Source: Methylorubrum populi (GTDB lineage Bacteria; Pseudomonadota; Alphaproteobacteria; Rhizobiales; Beijerinckiaceae). Taken from it: a stretch of DNA of 64,000 nucleotides. The notes below the pieces were generated by a model. The model was not told the origin of the DNA. It worked only from the letters and a program-made list of their open reading frames with translations, and ran no database searches. Both the position numbers and the translations under genes were made by a program. Location of the stretch: NCBI GenBank assembly GCA_036946625.1, contig JAQIIU010000002.1, positions 62,001 through 126,000 on the forward strand, read 5' to 3'. The number at the start of each line of letters is the position of its first letter. Position 1 is the first letter of the stretch. Below, piece after piece: positions 35,175 to 48,984 of the stretch.

Positions 35175-35585
35175 TCAGTCCTTGAGGTCGGCCGGCACCT
35201 TGCCGCCGTTCTCTTCGAGCTTCTTGATGACCTGCTTGTGCAGCCAGACATTCATCGAGGCCGAGTCGTTCTTGTCGCCGGTATAGTGCAGTTCGTCCGC
35301 GAGTTGCTGGCGCGCGTGCAGGCTCGAATCGAGGTCGAGCAGCTTCAGCAGGTCGACGATCGAGGTGCGCCAGTTCAGCGTCTGCGGGTTCTTCGCGGCG
35401 AGGTCGTTGAGCACCGCCTCGACATCGACCGATCCGCCCGAGGCCGTGCCGCCGCCGCCGGTGGACGTGGAGGCCGGCGCGCCGCCGCCGCCGGAGGACG
35501 GCTGGGCCTGGGTTTCGGAGGCCTGCGCTTCCGACGCGCCGAACGGGTGGAGGATCTTGCTGACGATGTTGCCGATGAGGCTCAT
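35175..35585 (-). CDS. DUF3597 domain-containing protein
   Basis: This 136-residue protein begins MSLIGNIVSKILHPFG, has a Gly/Ser/Thr/Pro-rich low-complexity linker (about 20-52), then the DUF3597 domain. In that domain, VDVEAVLNDLAAKNPQTLNW and WRTSIVDLLKLLDLDSSLHA are characteristic. The family is linked to LysM/secreted proteins in other bacteria, but no signal peptide is seen here and its role is unknown. Start ATG 35583-35585. Confidence 0.9.
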   Translation of the reverse strand: MSLIGNIVSKILHPFGASEAQASETQAQPSSGGGGAPASTSTGGGGTASGGSVDVEAVLNDLAAKNPQTLNWRTSIVDLLKLLDLDSSLHARQQLADELHYTGDKNDSASMNVWLHKQVIKKLEENGGKVPADLKD

Positions 35586-35769
35586 GGGATGAGGTTTCCT
35601 GTCGTCTGCGCAGCGTGGATGCCGCCGTCGGTTGAGTAAACGGCAGGGAGACCGGGCCGTTCCGTCGCAGGCCGGCAAAGCTTCGAGGCCCGATCATGCC
35701 GCCGCGATTGGAAGATCGTGCCCGCTGTGCCATGGGGATGACCGTCCGGCTCCCCTGGAACCCGTCTCG

Positions 35770-36783
35770 ATGCACAATCTCTTCAAGGCCTTCGCCCTGA
35801 TCGGGGGGCTTCTCGCCCTCCCCGCCCCGCTCGCCGCCCAGACCGTGCCCGTGCGCATCGGCGTGATCCCGGTGGTCGGCGCGGCGCCCGTCTTCGTCGC
35901 CGACGGCGAGGGGTGGCTCAGGGAGGCCGGGCTGGCGCCCGCCTTCACCACCTTCGAATCCGGTCCCAACATGATCCAGGCGCTGGCATCCGGCACCATC
36001 GACGTCTACGTCGCCGGCATCGCCCCGCTGGCGGTCGCCCGCACCAAGGGCATCGACGTGCGGGTCGTGGCCGCCACCGCCATCGAGGAGATGGTGTTCG
36101 TGGCGGCCCCCAAGCTCGCCCCCTACTTCGCCTCGGCGCCGAGCAAGGCGGAGGCGTTCAAGCAGTTCAAGACCAGGGAAGGCCGCCCGGCCCGGCTCGC
36201 CACGCAGCCGCCGGGCTCGGTGCCCAACACCACGCTGCAGCACTGGCTCTGGCAGGTGGCCAAGGCCGACAAGGCCGATGTCGAGATCGCCTCGATGGGC
36301 ATCGACGCGACCCAGCAGGCGCTGCTCGCCGGCGCCGTCGACGGCGCCTCGATCCGCGAGCCGGCGCTGACCATCGTCCAGGGCCGCAACCCGAAGATCA
36401 CGCTGATCGCCACCGGCGGGGAGATGTTCCCCGATCAGCCCGGGACGGTGGTCGCCGTCTACGGCAGGTTCGCCGACGCCAACCCGAAGGCGGTCGAGGG
36501 TCTGGTCTCGGCGCTCGTGCGGGCGACCGAGCTCCTGAAGACCGATCCGGCCCGTGCCGCCCCGCCGGTCGAGGCCGCGCTCGGCAAGGGCATCACGGAC
36601 GTGGCGACCATCCGGAAGGCCCTCTCCTCGCCGGCCGCCAGGTTCGTCGCCGATCCGCGCACGATCATCGAGGCGACCAAGCGGATGCAGGCCTACCAGG
36701 TCTCGATCGGCACCCTCGACAAGGAGGCGCCGACCGACGGCCTGTTCGACGCCAAACCGTTCGACGCGGTCAAGAAGCCCTGA
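35770..36783 (+). CDS. ABC transporter substrate-binding protein (NitT/TauT/SsuA type)
   Basis: This 337-residue periplasmic protein has a signal peptide (FKAFALIGGLLALPAPLAAQ, cleavage after LAA). The mature domain is of the NMT1/THI5-like or SsuA fold: VRIGVIPVVGAAPVFVADGE, FESGPNMIQALASGTIDVYV and a cross-domain hinge near LATQPPGSVPNTTLQHWL. It would bind an alkanesulfonate, taurine, nitrate or similar small anion. Permease and ATPase genes follow immediately (17 bp, then a 4-bp overlap), making a complete importer. Confidence 0.9.
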   Translation: MHNLFKAFALIGGLLALPAPLAAQTVPVRIGVIPVVGAAPVFVADGEGWLREAGLAPAFTTFESGPNMIQALASGTIDVYVAGIAPLAVARTKGIDVRVVAATAIEEMVFVAAPKLAPYFASAPSKAEAFKQFKTREGRPARLATQPPGSVPNTTLQHWLWQVAKADKADVEIASMGIDATQQALLAGAVDGASIREPALTIVQGRNPKITLIATGGEMFPDQPGTVVAVYGRFADANPKAVEGLVSALVRATELLKTDPARAAPPVEAALGKGITDVATIRKALSSPAARFVADPRTIIEATKRMQAYQVSIGTLDKEAPTDGLFDAKPFDAVKKP

Positions 36784-36799
36784 TCCCGAAGCGCATTCC

Positions 36800-37548
36800 A
36801 TGACCTCGTTCCGCTCGGCCGTCCTCGCGGTCGCGGGGCTTGCCGCCTTCCTCGCCCTGTGGGAGGCGGCGCCCCGGCTCGACCTCGTCAACCCGGCCTT
36901 CCTGCCGCCGCCCTCCTCCCTCCCCGCGGCCTTCGCCCGGGAGATCTCCGGCGGCGCGTGGCCGAAGGCCGTCGTCGAGAGCCTGAGCCACTACGGGGTC
37001 GGGCTCGGGGTCGGGGCGGGCGCGGGCATCGCGCTGGGCCTCCTCTCCGGCATGTTCCGCTGGTTCGAGAGCCTGACCGCCTGGGTCGTGCGGCTCCTGC
37101 GCCCCATCCCCGGCCTCGCCTGGGTGCCCTTCGCGATCATCTGGTTCGGCGTCCAGCCCTCGGCCGCCGTGTTCATCATCGCGGTCGGCGTGTTCTGGAT
37201 CGTGTTCTTCGCGACCCAAGGCGCGGTGCGCGGGGTCGACCGCGATCTGGTCGAGGTGGCCCAGGCCTTCGGATTCCGCGGCGCATGGGCCCGGCTCACC
37301 AAGATCCTTCTGCCCGCCGCGACGCCCGGCATCCTCGTCGGCCTGCGCACGGCTCTGGGGCAGGCCTGGATGGCCGTGGTCGCCGCCGAGATCTTCGGGG
37401 TGCCCGGCATCGGCGCGCGCATGATGCAGGCCTCCTCGCTCCTCTCCACCGACATCGTCGTGGTCTACATGCTCACCATGGCCGGGCTGTACGGCCTGTT
37501 CGACACCGGCTTCGTCGCCCTGCAGGGCTGGCTGCTGCGGTGGCGCGC

Positions 37549-37552
<4 letters not shown>
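36800..37552 (+). CDS. ABC transporter permease (NitT/TauT/SsuC type)
   Basis: This 250-residue inner-membrane protein has about six helices. The EAA loop that contacts the ATPase is visible as VEVAQAFGFRGAWARLTKIL. PGILVGLRTALGQAWMAVVAAE precedes the last helices, as in TauC/SsuC. Start ATG 36800 lies 17 bp below the substrate-binding gene; its stop overlaps the ATPase start at 37549. Confidence 0.92.
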
Positions 37553-38334
<782 letters not shown>

Positions 38335-38424
38335 AGGCTCCGTCCGCCTTGCCGTCTTGACGGTTCGCCGGTCGCGTTGGAACCATCGGCCGTCGCTGCA
38401 CGGGGGCGGCTCGGGGAGGGCAGG

Positions 38425-38859
38425 ATGGGGTTTTTTCAGGACGCGCTCGTCCGCTTCAACCGGGTGGTGATGTCCTACGCGGGCGATGCCGTCTTCATGC
38501 AGGCGGCGGTCTCGGCCGCCGCCAACGTCATCGTCGCCGACGGCGACACCGACGAGGAGGAGATCGAGGCGGCCCTCGTCAGCATGCGGGCGAACCCGAT
38601 CCTCGAAAAATCCTACGACACCCTCGCCCTGGAGAAGGCGCTGTTCGAGGCGCTGGCCCGGGCCGAGCTGCGGGCCGGGCGCCTGGAGAACGTCCAGCAG
38701 GTGGCGGCCATCGCCGACCGCCCGCCGGAGCAGCGCCAGCACGTCTTCCTCATCGCGGCGGACGTGGCCGACAAGGGCGGCATCACCGAGAGCGAGCACC
38801 GGGCGCTCGACGAGCTGGCCCGCGCGCTCGACGTGGACAAGGCGATCCTGCTCGGCTGA
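38425..38859 (+). CDS. TerB-like tellurite-resistance family protein
   Basis: This 144-residue acidic, all-helical protein belongs to the TerB superfamily: AAANVIVADGDTDEEEIEAA carries the conserved acidic metal-binding turn, and the second half has ADVADKGGITESEHRALDEL. Such proteins bind metal ions and are linked to stress responses; here no other ter gene is nearby. ATG 38425 follows GGGGAGGGCAGG. An AT-rich gap follows its stop. Confidence 0.85.
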   Translation: MGFFQDALVRFNRVVMSYAGDAVFMQAAVSAAANVIVADGDTDEEEIEAALVSMRANPILEKSYDTLALEKALFEALARAELRAGRLENVQQVAAIADRPPEQRQHVFLIAADVADKGGITESEHRALDELARALDVDKAILLG

Positions 38860-39045
38860 GGGTCCTGTTCGTTCCCTTGTGGATGGGCTTGATAAATAAT
38901 CTCAAGATCTTCAGAGAATAATGTTTTCATTACAAGTGCAAATATAAAATCATTCTCCCCTGCTTCGATGATAAAAGCTTCGTATATTGGAGTGCTTGGA
39001 TCGAAGTGAGAGGGTTTGGATGCGTTCGATCGTCGGAGGCCATCC
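38860..39045 (+). promoter_or_regulatory. AT-rich promoter region for the porin-like gene
   Basis: This stretch is AT-rich (for example GATAAATAATCTC and GCAAATATAAAATC) between two GC-rich genes. It probably holds the promoter and regulatory sites of the barrel gene starting at 39046; individual boxes cannot be assigned. Confidence 0.4.
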
Positions 39046-40470
39046 GTGATAAGGTCGTGTTTTTTCGCGGCCGTATTCTTCGCCGTCACTCCCGCTGCCT
39101 GGGCTCAGACGCTGCCCCAAGCGTCGTCCACACTGCCAAAGGTGCCCTTCTTCACCCTTTACGACGCGCTCGGCAGGCCGTCGAACTGGAAGATCGGCGG
39201 AACGCTCCGGCCGCGGGCCGAGGTGCTTGGCGGCCAGTTTCGGCCTGCCCCTTCATCGCCCAGCACCGAGCTGTTTTCCCTCCAGACCTCGCTGTTCGCC
39301 GAGTACGACGCCGGGCCCGCGCGGATCGGCGGGGAACTGATCGACAGCCGCGCCTACTTCCAGCGGCGCAATTCCCCTTCCATCGCCACAACGGAGGTGA
39401 ACGCGCTGGAACTCGGTCAGATCTATCTCGGCCTCGATCTGGAGGACGCCGTCGGGGCCGGCACGGTGAGCACGCTGACGCTCGGCCGTTTCACCCAGAA
39501 CGTCGGCTCGCGCCGCCTCGTCGCCCGCAACCAGTTCCGCAACACCATCAACGCCTTCACCGGCATCGCCTACGACTGGCAGAACGCCGGGAAGGACAAG
39601 CTGCGCCTGTTCTACACCCTGCCGCACTATCGCCTGCCCGATGACCGCGCCGGGATCCTGGCCAACGGCATCGTCTGGGACCGGGAAGGCTTCAACCTTC
39701 AGTTCTTCGGTGGCAGCTACACGAGGACGGGCGTGCTCGGCGGCACGCTCGAGGTCTACGGCTACGGCCTCCTGGAGGAGGATACGGGTTCGCAACTGGA
39801 AGGCATCCAGACGCGGAACCGCAGGCTGTTCACGCCGGGCTTCCGGCTCGCCCGGCTGCCGAAGCCCGGTGCCTGGGATCACGACATCGAGGCCATCTAC
39901 CAAACCGGTCAGGCCCGCGAGACGGTGGCGTTCACCGACATGACCGATCTGCCCGTCTCGGCCTACTTCGTCCATGCCGAGGTGGGCTACACCTTCGACG
40001 TACCATGGGCTCCGCGGGTGTCGCTGCACTACGACCACGCCAGCGGCGACGGCTCCGACCGCACCGGTTATAGCCGGTTCGACACTTTGTTCGGTGCCCG
40101 GCGCTGGGAATACGGCCCGACCAGCCTCTACGGGCCCGTCCAGCGCGCGAACCTGATCTCACCGGGCTTGCGGTTCGACATCGCGCCGGACCCGTACTGG
40201 GACGCCTCCATCGAGTACCGGGGGCTCTGGCTGGAGGACCCGACCGACAGCTTCGCCGCCACCGGCGTGCGCGACCGGACCGGTCGTTCGGGCCGCTTCG
40301 CGGGCCAGCAGCTCGAAGGGCGCTTCCGCTACTGGCTCGTGCCGAGGGCGGTGCAGCTCGATGCCGGGGCCGCCTACCTCATCAAGGGCGACTTCCTGAG
40401 AAACGCGCCGAACGCGCCCGACACCGGCGACACGATCTACGGCTATCTCAGCACGACGATCTTCTTCTGA
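39046..40470 (+). CDS. Alginate-export/porin-like outer-membrane barrel protein
   Basis: This 474-residue exported protein starts at GTG 39046, which has an excellent GGAGG site 6 bp upstream and yields a standard signal peptide (RSCFFAAVFFAVTPAAWA). An upstream TTG at 39016 would put a charged extension in front and was rejected. The mature protein is rich in strands (FSLQTSLFAEYDAGPARIGG, VDREGF-type turns) and matches the alginate-export porin family, with RNQFRNTINAFTGIAYDW and WDASIEYRGLWLEDPTDSFA among conserved parts. It ends YLSTTIFF with a terminal phenylalanine typical of outer-membrane barrels. Substrate is unknown. Confidence 0.85.
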   Translation: MIRSCFFAAVFFAVTPAAWAQTLPQASSTLPKVPFFTLYDALGRPSNWKIGGTLRPRAEVLGGQFRPAPSSPSTELFSLQTSLFAEYDAGPARIGGELIDSRAYFQRRNSPSIATTEVNALELGQIYLGLDLEDAVGAGTVSTLTLGRFTQNVGSRRLVARNQFRNTINAFTGIAYDWQNAGKDKLRLFYTLPHYRLPDDRAGILANGIVWDREGFNLQFFGGSYTRTGVLGGTLEVYGYGLLEEDTGSQLEGIQTRNRRLFTPGFRLARLPKPGAWDHDIEAIYQTGQARETVAFTDMTDLPVSAYFVHAEVGYTFDVPWAPRVSLHYDHASGDGSDRTGYSRFDTLFGARRWEYGPTSLYGPVQRANLISPGLRFDIAPDPYWDASIEYRGLWLEDPTDSFAATGVRDRTGRSGRFAGQQLEGRFRYWLVPRAVQLDAGAAYLIKGDFLRNAPNAPDTGDTIYGYLSTTIFF

Positions 40471-40654
40471 GCCTCTCTCCTCTCGTGCGGCGCCCGCTGC
40501 TCCGTCCTGTGCGGAGCACGCACGTCGCCGCTCGGCGGAAGAGCAGGCCTTGGAAAAGAGCAGGTCTTGGAGAAGACCTGGGAACCGGCACGGCCCGGCT
40601 TCCGAGACATCGCGCTGTCACCGAGCCGGCGCCCCGGCCCTCACGCTCGGCCGC

Positions 40655-42289
<1,635 letters not shown>

Positions 42290-42417
42290 GGCGGGCACCG
42301 GCCGCCGCGGGGCAGGCGGCCGCTCGTCTCGGGAGGTCTCTCGGAATCGGCCCTGCTCTCTACGCGTTCCGCGCCCCCGGCGCAAAGCCGCCGGCGCCGG
42401 CGGCGTGCCGACGCGCC

Positions 42418-42597
42418 CTATCCCCGTCCGACATAGGGCATGCCGGACGCCATCACCGTCATGGACAGGACGATGGCCGAGAGCGGCAGCCCGGCCATGT
42501 AGACGACCGCCTCCGAGACGCCGAGCACGCGGGCCGGTTCGATGGTCTGACGGTGGAACTCAGCGGGATAGGGCGGCCGTGTGGGGGGGCATCGCAT
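42418..42597 (-). pseudogene. Possible transposase N-terminal remnant joined to a membrane-protein tail
   Basis: The frame from ATG 42595-42597 begins with RPPYPAEFHRQTIE, resembling the start of IS3-type OrfA proteins. It then changes into a hydrophobic stretch (VVYMAGLPLSAIVLSMTVMA, ending GMPYVGRG) that looks like the tail of an unrelated membrane protein. A hairpin (CGTGGAAAAGCCTGACAGGC and CTCCACG) lies just to the right. Both pieces are too short to be sure; this is most likely debris from an insertion event. Confidence 0.35.
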
Positions 42598-42701
42598 GCA
42601 CCTCGTGGAAAAGCCTGACAGGCTCCACGAGAGCGGGGCAACATCATCGTCCACGACCACCGCTATGGGCTTGGGAGCGCTGCCACCGCTCATGTCCATC
42701 T

Positions 42702-42953
42702 TCACCGGCCTTGCGGCGGAGTAGCATTCGGCTGGTTGGACGCGGGATCGGGCGGCGTTGGTACGTCCGGGTTCTGCGGGGCGTTCGTCTGCGGCGGCGG
42801 TTGCTGTTGCGGCTGCCCCTCATTGAGGGTTTGGTTGGCCTCCGTCTGTATCTTGTCGGCGGTCTGTTGGCTGATGAGCCCGTAGGAGACGGCAGCGGCG
42901 AGAGCCACGGCGATGACGGCGCCGAGCAGGGTTCTCTTGAGCTTGTCCGGCAT
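42702..42953 (-). CDS. Small membrane-anchored Pro/Gln-rich hypothetical protein
   Basis: This 83-residue protein has a single N-terminal transmembrane segment (TLLGAVIAVALAAAVSYGLI) and a long Gln/Pro/Asn-rich tail predicted to be disordered. No family is recognised. It sits between mobile-element debris on both sides. The ribosome site is weak. Confidence 0.55.
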   Translation of the reverse strand: MPDKLKRTLLGAVIAVALAAAVSYGLISQQTADKIQTEANQTLNEGQPQQQPPPQTNAPQNPDVPTPPDPASNQPNATPPQGR

Positions 42954-42970
42954 CAGGGGCGGCCCTCGCG

Positions 42971-43390
42971 TCAGCGCGGCTGTGAGCGCGCAATCTCAGC
43001 AAGAGAACAGGGTGTGTGACGATGCGTTCCGGTGGTCGCGCGGGACAGGGGAACCCGCCACCCGAAGAACCACGGAATGCGAACCCGCCGGGACGCTGAA
43101 AGGGCACCTAGGGCCGTGATCTGCGTTGGTTGAGCCTGTGTCGGCCCCTTCCGCAACCGCTTCAAAGCTCCATCCGCGACCGCATGGCGGCTTCGGGCTT
43201 CGGCGATGTCCTTGGTCCGGAGAGATGCCTGGATGGCGTCACCGGCCTTCACGATGATGAAGGCATCGCCCACCGGCAGGGCCACGCTCTGACCCTTCAC
43301 GCTGTGGAGAAGGTCAAGCGGCGTGCGCTGGCGTAGGCAGTGCGTGCCGGTCTTCGGGTGCTTCCACGGTGGGGCTGTCATGAGGGCCAT
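42971..43390 (-). pseudogene. Truncated tyrosine-recombinase N-terminus (DUF6538-like) beside tRNA-Leu
   Basis: The first about 85 residues (WKHPKTGTHCLRQRTPLDLL, SVALPVGDAFIIVKAGDAIQ, ASLRTKDIAEARSRHAVADG) match the N-terminal domain of phage-type integrases. The remainder (after about residue 95) is unrelated Arg/Thr-rich sequence and no catalytic R-H-R-Y domain follows. It lies 81 bp from the 3' end of tRNA-Leu(GAG), a classic integration site, and on the same strand. It is best read as the relic of an excised or decayed element. Confidence 0.65.
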
Positions 43391-43471
43391 GCGTGAAACC
43401 GCTGTGTGAAAGCGCGGTCTTCACCAAGCCCTTGTAGCAACCAACCTTTCGACTTCCATCAGGAAACAGGT

Positions 43472-43556
43472 TGGTGCGGCCAAGAGGACTCGAACCTCCA
43501 CCCCTCGCGGGACTAGCACCTCAAGCTAGCGCGTCTACCAATTCCGCCATGGCCGC
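43472..43556 (-). tRNA. tRNA-Leu (GAG)
   Basis: The reverse strand gives an 85-nt class II tRNA. It has acceptor GCGGCCA paired with TGGCCGC, D-arm TGGCGGAATTGGTAGACGCG, anticodon loop TTGAGGT (GAG), a long variable arm, T-arm GAGGTTCGAGTCCTC and an encoded CCA. Its 3' side borders an integrase relic. Confidence 0.96.
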
Positions 43557-43678
43557 CCTTGCCGCCGTGCCGCCGCAGGGCGGCCGGTTTCCGTGTGGGC
43601 GGCGCAGCGGATAACAGAAGCCCGGGGCGGGCACAAGCGCCGGATTCGCTTCTTCGACTTTTGCCGCCTCGGAGCGGC

Positions 43679-43984
43679 TCAGGGCCCGGCCTCGGCGTCG
43701 TCCAGAATCGGCACGGCGCCCTCGCCGATCGTCACGCCGGGGGTGCGCACGACATCGGCCTTGCGGATCAGCTCGGTCACCTCGACGGAAATGCGGTTGC
43801 CGGTCACCACGATCTGCCCGCGGGCGATCGGGTGGTCGTTGGCGAGGATCTCGACCATGTCGGTGTCGGTCGCTTCCAGTTCGATCACCGCGCCGCGGCC
43901 CATGCGCAGCAGCATGTGCAGCGGCATGTGGCTGCGCCCCAGCACGACCTTGAGATCGACCTGCAATTCGTCCAGGACCGCCAT
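43679..43984 (-). CDS. fliN: FliN-like flagellar motor switch protein
   Basis: This 101-residue protein consists of one SpoA (C-ring) domain. [20 protein letters not shown] and [20 protein letters not shown] are the FliN signatures, and [20 protein letters not shown] completes the domain. FliN forms the cytoplasmic C-ring of the motor. No other flagellar gene lies in the window, so this may be an extra or relocated copy; a type III secretion C-ring role is possible but less likely. Start ATG 43982-43984, divergent from lipB. Confidence 0.85.
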   Translation of the reverse strand: MAVLDELQVDLKVVLGRSHMPLHMLLRMGRGAVIELEATDTDMVEILANDHPIARGQIVVTGNRISVEVTELIRKADVVRTPGVTIGEGAVPILDDAEAGP

Positions 43985-44041
43985 GCGCGGATGCTCCGTT
44001 TCTCGACTTACGGAAAACCTTCCGCGCGCGATGGTGAAGCC

Positions 44042-44788
44042 TTGGTAAACAATTCCTTCGCGGCGCCTGCCTCCCGGCTTTCGGTCGCGCCCGCGACATT
44101 CCTGCCGCGCCGGGATGCGCCGCCGGTGGCGTGGCGCGTCACCGACACGCCGGTCGGCTACGAGGCGGCGGTGGCCGCGATGGAGGCCCGCGCCGCGGCG
44201 ATCGCCCGGGGCGAGGCGGACGAACTGGTGTGGCTCCTGGAGCATCCGCCGCTCTACACCGCGGGCACCTCGGCCCGGGCCGCCGACCTCGTGGAGCCGG
44301 AGCGGTTTCCGGTCCACCGCACGGGGCGGGGGGGACAATACACCTATCACGGGCCGGGCCAGCGCATCGCCTACGTGATGCTCGACCTCAACCGGCGCCG
44401 GCCGGACCTGCGGGCCTACGTGGCGAGCCTGGAGGCGTGGCTGATCGCGACGCTGGACGCCTTCACCGTGCGGGCCGAGCGCCGCGAGGATCGGGTCGGG
44501 GTGTGGGTTCGCCGGCCGGAGAAGGGCGCAGCGAACGGTGTCTGCGTCGAGGACAAGATCGCGGCGATCGGCATCCGGGTCCGGCGCTGGGTGAGCCTGC
44601 ACGGCATCAGCCTCAACGTCGAGCCGGACCTCACCCACTTCTCCGGCATCGTGCCCTGCGGCGTGCGCGAGCACGGCGTCACCAGCCTGGCCGATCTCGG
44701 CCGCATCGTCAGCCTGCCCGAGGTCGACATGGCGCTCCGCGCCGCCTTCGAGCCGGTCTTCGGCCCCACCCGCGACGAGGCGGCATAG
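44042..44788 (+). CDS. lipB: Octanoyl-[acyl-carrier-protein]:protein N-octanoyltransferase
   Basis: This 248-residue enzyme moves octanoyl from acyl carrier protein to lipoyl domains, the first step of lipoate synthesis. [35 protein letters not shown] and [22 protein letters not shown] are diagnostic. [12 protein letters not shown] carries the catalytic cysteine, and the catalytic lysine sits in EDKIAAIG. No ATG is available before the conserved domain; TTG 44042 gives an N-terminal extension ([10 protein letters not shown]) like related LipB proteins, but the exact start is uncertain. Confidence 0.95.
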   Translation: MVNNSFAAPASRLSVAPATFLPRRDAPPVAWRVTDTPVGYEAAVAAMEARAAAIARGEADELVWLLEHPPLYTAGTSARAADLVEPERFPVHRTGRGGQYTYHGPGQRIAYVMLDLNRRRPDLRAYVASLEAWLIATLDAFTVRAERREDRVGVWVRRPEKGAANGVCVEDKIAAIGIRVRRWVSLHGISLNVEPDLTHFSGIVPCGVREHGVTSLADLGRIVSLPEVDMALRAAFEPVFGPTRDEAA

Positions 44789-44814
44789 GCCGCCTCGGCC
44801 AAAGTCAGGGGTTT

Positions 44815-44856
44815 CGAAAGGGCAGGCCCTTTCGCGGGTCCAGGGCGGAGCCCTGG
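44815..44856. terminator. Two adjacent hairpins between lipB and the glycosyltransferase gene
   Basis: CGAAAGGGC (44815-44823) pairs with GCCCTTTCG (44826-44834), then CCAGGGC (44840-44846) pairs with GCCCTGG (44850-44856). They lie in a convergent 86-bp gap and could end transcription from both sides. Confidence 0.6.
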
Positions 44857-44874
44857 TTGAAGGGAAGCCGGGAC

Positions 44875-46020
44875 TTACGCGTCGGCTGTCGCAGCGGGCA
44901 CGTCCGGAAGCGTGGCGGCGGGCGCAGCCCGGCGCAGGCGCAAGCCCACGCGCAGCAGCGGCAGCACGAAGCGGGCGAGGCGGATCTGGCCGGGGAGCTG
45001 CCTCGGCATCAGCGGGTGATAGGCGAGGCGCGGGCTGGCGCGATCCACCGCCGCGACGATCTCGCCGACCCGCGGCAGGGCGGCGATGCGGCGGGCCTCG
45101 GCTTCGGGGATGCCGAGCCGGCGCGCCCAGGCGAGATCGCGGGACAACCGCCCCTCGCCGTGCAGGCGACGCAGGCGCGCCCGCCAGGCGTAGCGGTGGA
45201 GCGCGCGCGGCACCGCCTCCATGCGGGCATCGCACAGGGCGTCGGGCTCCTCGCAGCGGGAGCGGATCGTGTCGGCGACGCCGCCGGCCGCCCGGCCGGT
45301 GAGCCGGGCCGAGATCAGCACCCGCACCGCCCGGTCATGGCGCACGCGAAAACCCCGCTGCAGTAGGGCGCCGACGAAGGCGCCGTCCTCGCCGAGCGGG
45401 ATCTCCGGCATGCCGCCGACTTGCGTGTAGGCCGAGAGGCGCACGGCGAGCGAGGCGCCGATGGTGGTGCGGTGGCAGGGCCACGGATCGTGCGGATCGG
45501 GATCGATGCGCGCCTCCATCTCTGTGATGAGCGCGTCGTAGGCATCCTCCAGCCGGCCGCGGGCGGGGAGCGAGGGTGGCAGCAGGGCCGCCTCCTCCGG
45601 GATCAGCTCGACCCGGCCGGCGACCGCGTCGGCGCCCGCCGCCAGGGCGGCGAGGTTGGCCGCGGCCCAGTCCGGCGGCACGATGCTGTCGGCATCGGTC
45701 GTCAGCAGCGTGCCCGCGGCGGCCGCCCCTTCCGCGTCGAGCCATGCCGCCGCCGCGTCCATCGCCGCCCGGCGGGCCCAGCCCGCATGCGCCCCGGCAC
45801 AGGTCCGCTCGATCACCCGGACGGGGATCGACATCTCCGGCACGAGCCCGGCGACGATCTCCGCCGTGCCGTCGGTGCAGTTGTTCAGGAACAGCACGAG
45901 CCCGAGCCGGCCGGGAGCGAGGCCGGTCTGCCCGCCGACCGCCCTCAGGCAGCGGGCGATCCGCTCGGCCTCGTTGCGGACGGGGATGGCGATGATCGTG
46001 TCGAGGGAGACGGGCGGCAC
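44875..46020 (-). CDS. Glycosyltransferase family 2 protein
   Basis: This 381-residue protein has an N-terminal GT-A fold. IIAIPVRNEAERIARCLRAV is the nucleotide-binding start, and LLTTDADSIVPPDWAAANLA carries the DxD metal motif (DAD). The C-terminal half is Arg/Ala-rich and lacks clear membrane helices. Acceptor and donor sugars are unknown; it probably acts on a surface polysaccharide or lipid. GTG 46018-46020 is the start, with GGAG about 10 bp upstream. Confidence 0.88.
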   Translation of the reverse strand: MPPVSLDTIIAIPVRNEAERIARCLRAVGGQTGLAPGRLGLVLFLNNCTDGTAEIVAGLVPEMSIPVRVIERTCAGAHAGWARRAAMDAAAAWLDAEGAAAAGTLLTTDADSIVPPDWAAANLAALAAGADAVAGRVELIPEEAALLPPSLPARGRLEDAYDALITEMEARIDPDPHDPWPCHRTTIGASLAVRLSAYTQVGGMPEIPLGEDGAFVGALLQRGFRVRHDRAVRVLISARLTGRAAGGVADTIRSRCEEPDALCDARMEAVPRALHRYAWRARLRRLHGEGRLSRDLAWARRLGIPEAEARRIAALPRVGEIVAAVDRASPRLAYHPLMPRQLPGQIRLARFVLPLLRVGLRLRRAAPAATLPDVPAATADA

Positions 46021-46198
46021 GGACGGGCTCCGGGAAAGCCGAACGGGAGGCGCCGGGTGCGGGCTTTTCCGCGCGGCGCGTGCGCCGTCCTTCTAAGCCG
46101 CGCTTGATGAACCGCGGCTGATGGCCCCGCGCCACGGAACAGAGCCGGCCTCCCCCGGTTTCCCGGGCATCCCGCGACCTGTCAGCAAGGAGCCTCCC

Positions 46199-46366
46199 AT
46201 GTCGGCACCCGGCAGCTTCAAGGACGTCTATCTCGACGAGATGAAGGACCTCTGGTCGGCCAACGACCAGATGACGCGCGCCGTGCAGCAATTGAGCGAG
46301 CAGGCCAGCGCCCCCAAGCTGAAGGAGCCGTTCACCCGCACGAAGTGCACGGCGCCGAAGACCTGA
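46199..46366 (+). pseudogene. Truncated DUF892 (YciE/YciF) ferritin-like gene
   Basis: The 55-codon frame (SFKDVYLDEMKDLWSANDQM, TRAVQQLSEQASAPKLKE) matches the first helix of DUF892 ferritin-like proteins, which are normally about 160-170 residues. After that the sequence diverges (FTRTKCTAPKT) and stops. The remaining helices were not found downstream. It is a remnant of a stress-related ferritin-like gene. Confidence 0.65.
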
Positions 46367-46506
46367 CGAGCTTTTCCCAGGCGTTCGCCCGCCACAGGCC
46401 AGCGACTGCGGTAAACGTGCGCGACCGGTGATCGGCGCCGCACGATGTCTTCCGCATGCGCCGCATCGCGTTCGGACGGACCCACGACCTGCCCGATAAG
46501 AAAGCC

Positions 46507-48915
<2,409 letters not shown>

Positions 48916-48984
48916 GGCATGGCCATCATGGCATCCTCCCGAACGGCAGTCGCCGGATTCCGGGACGATGCGAAACCAAAAAGA

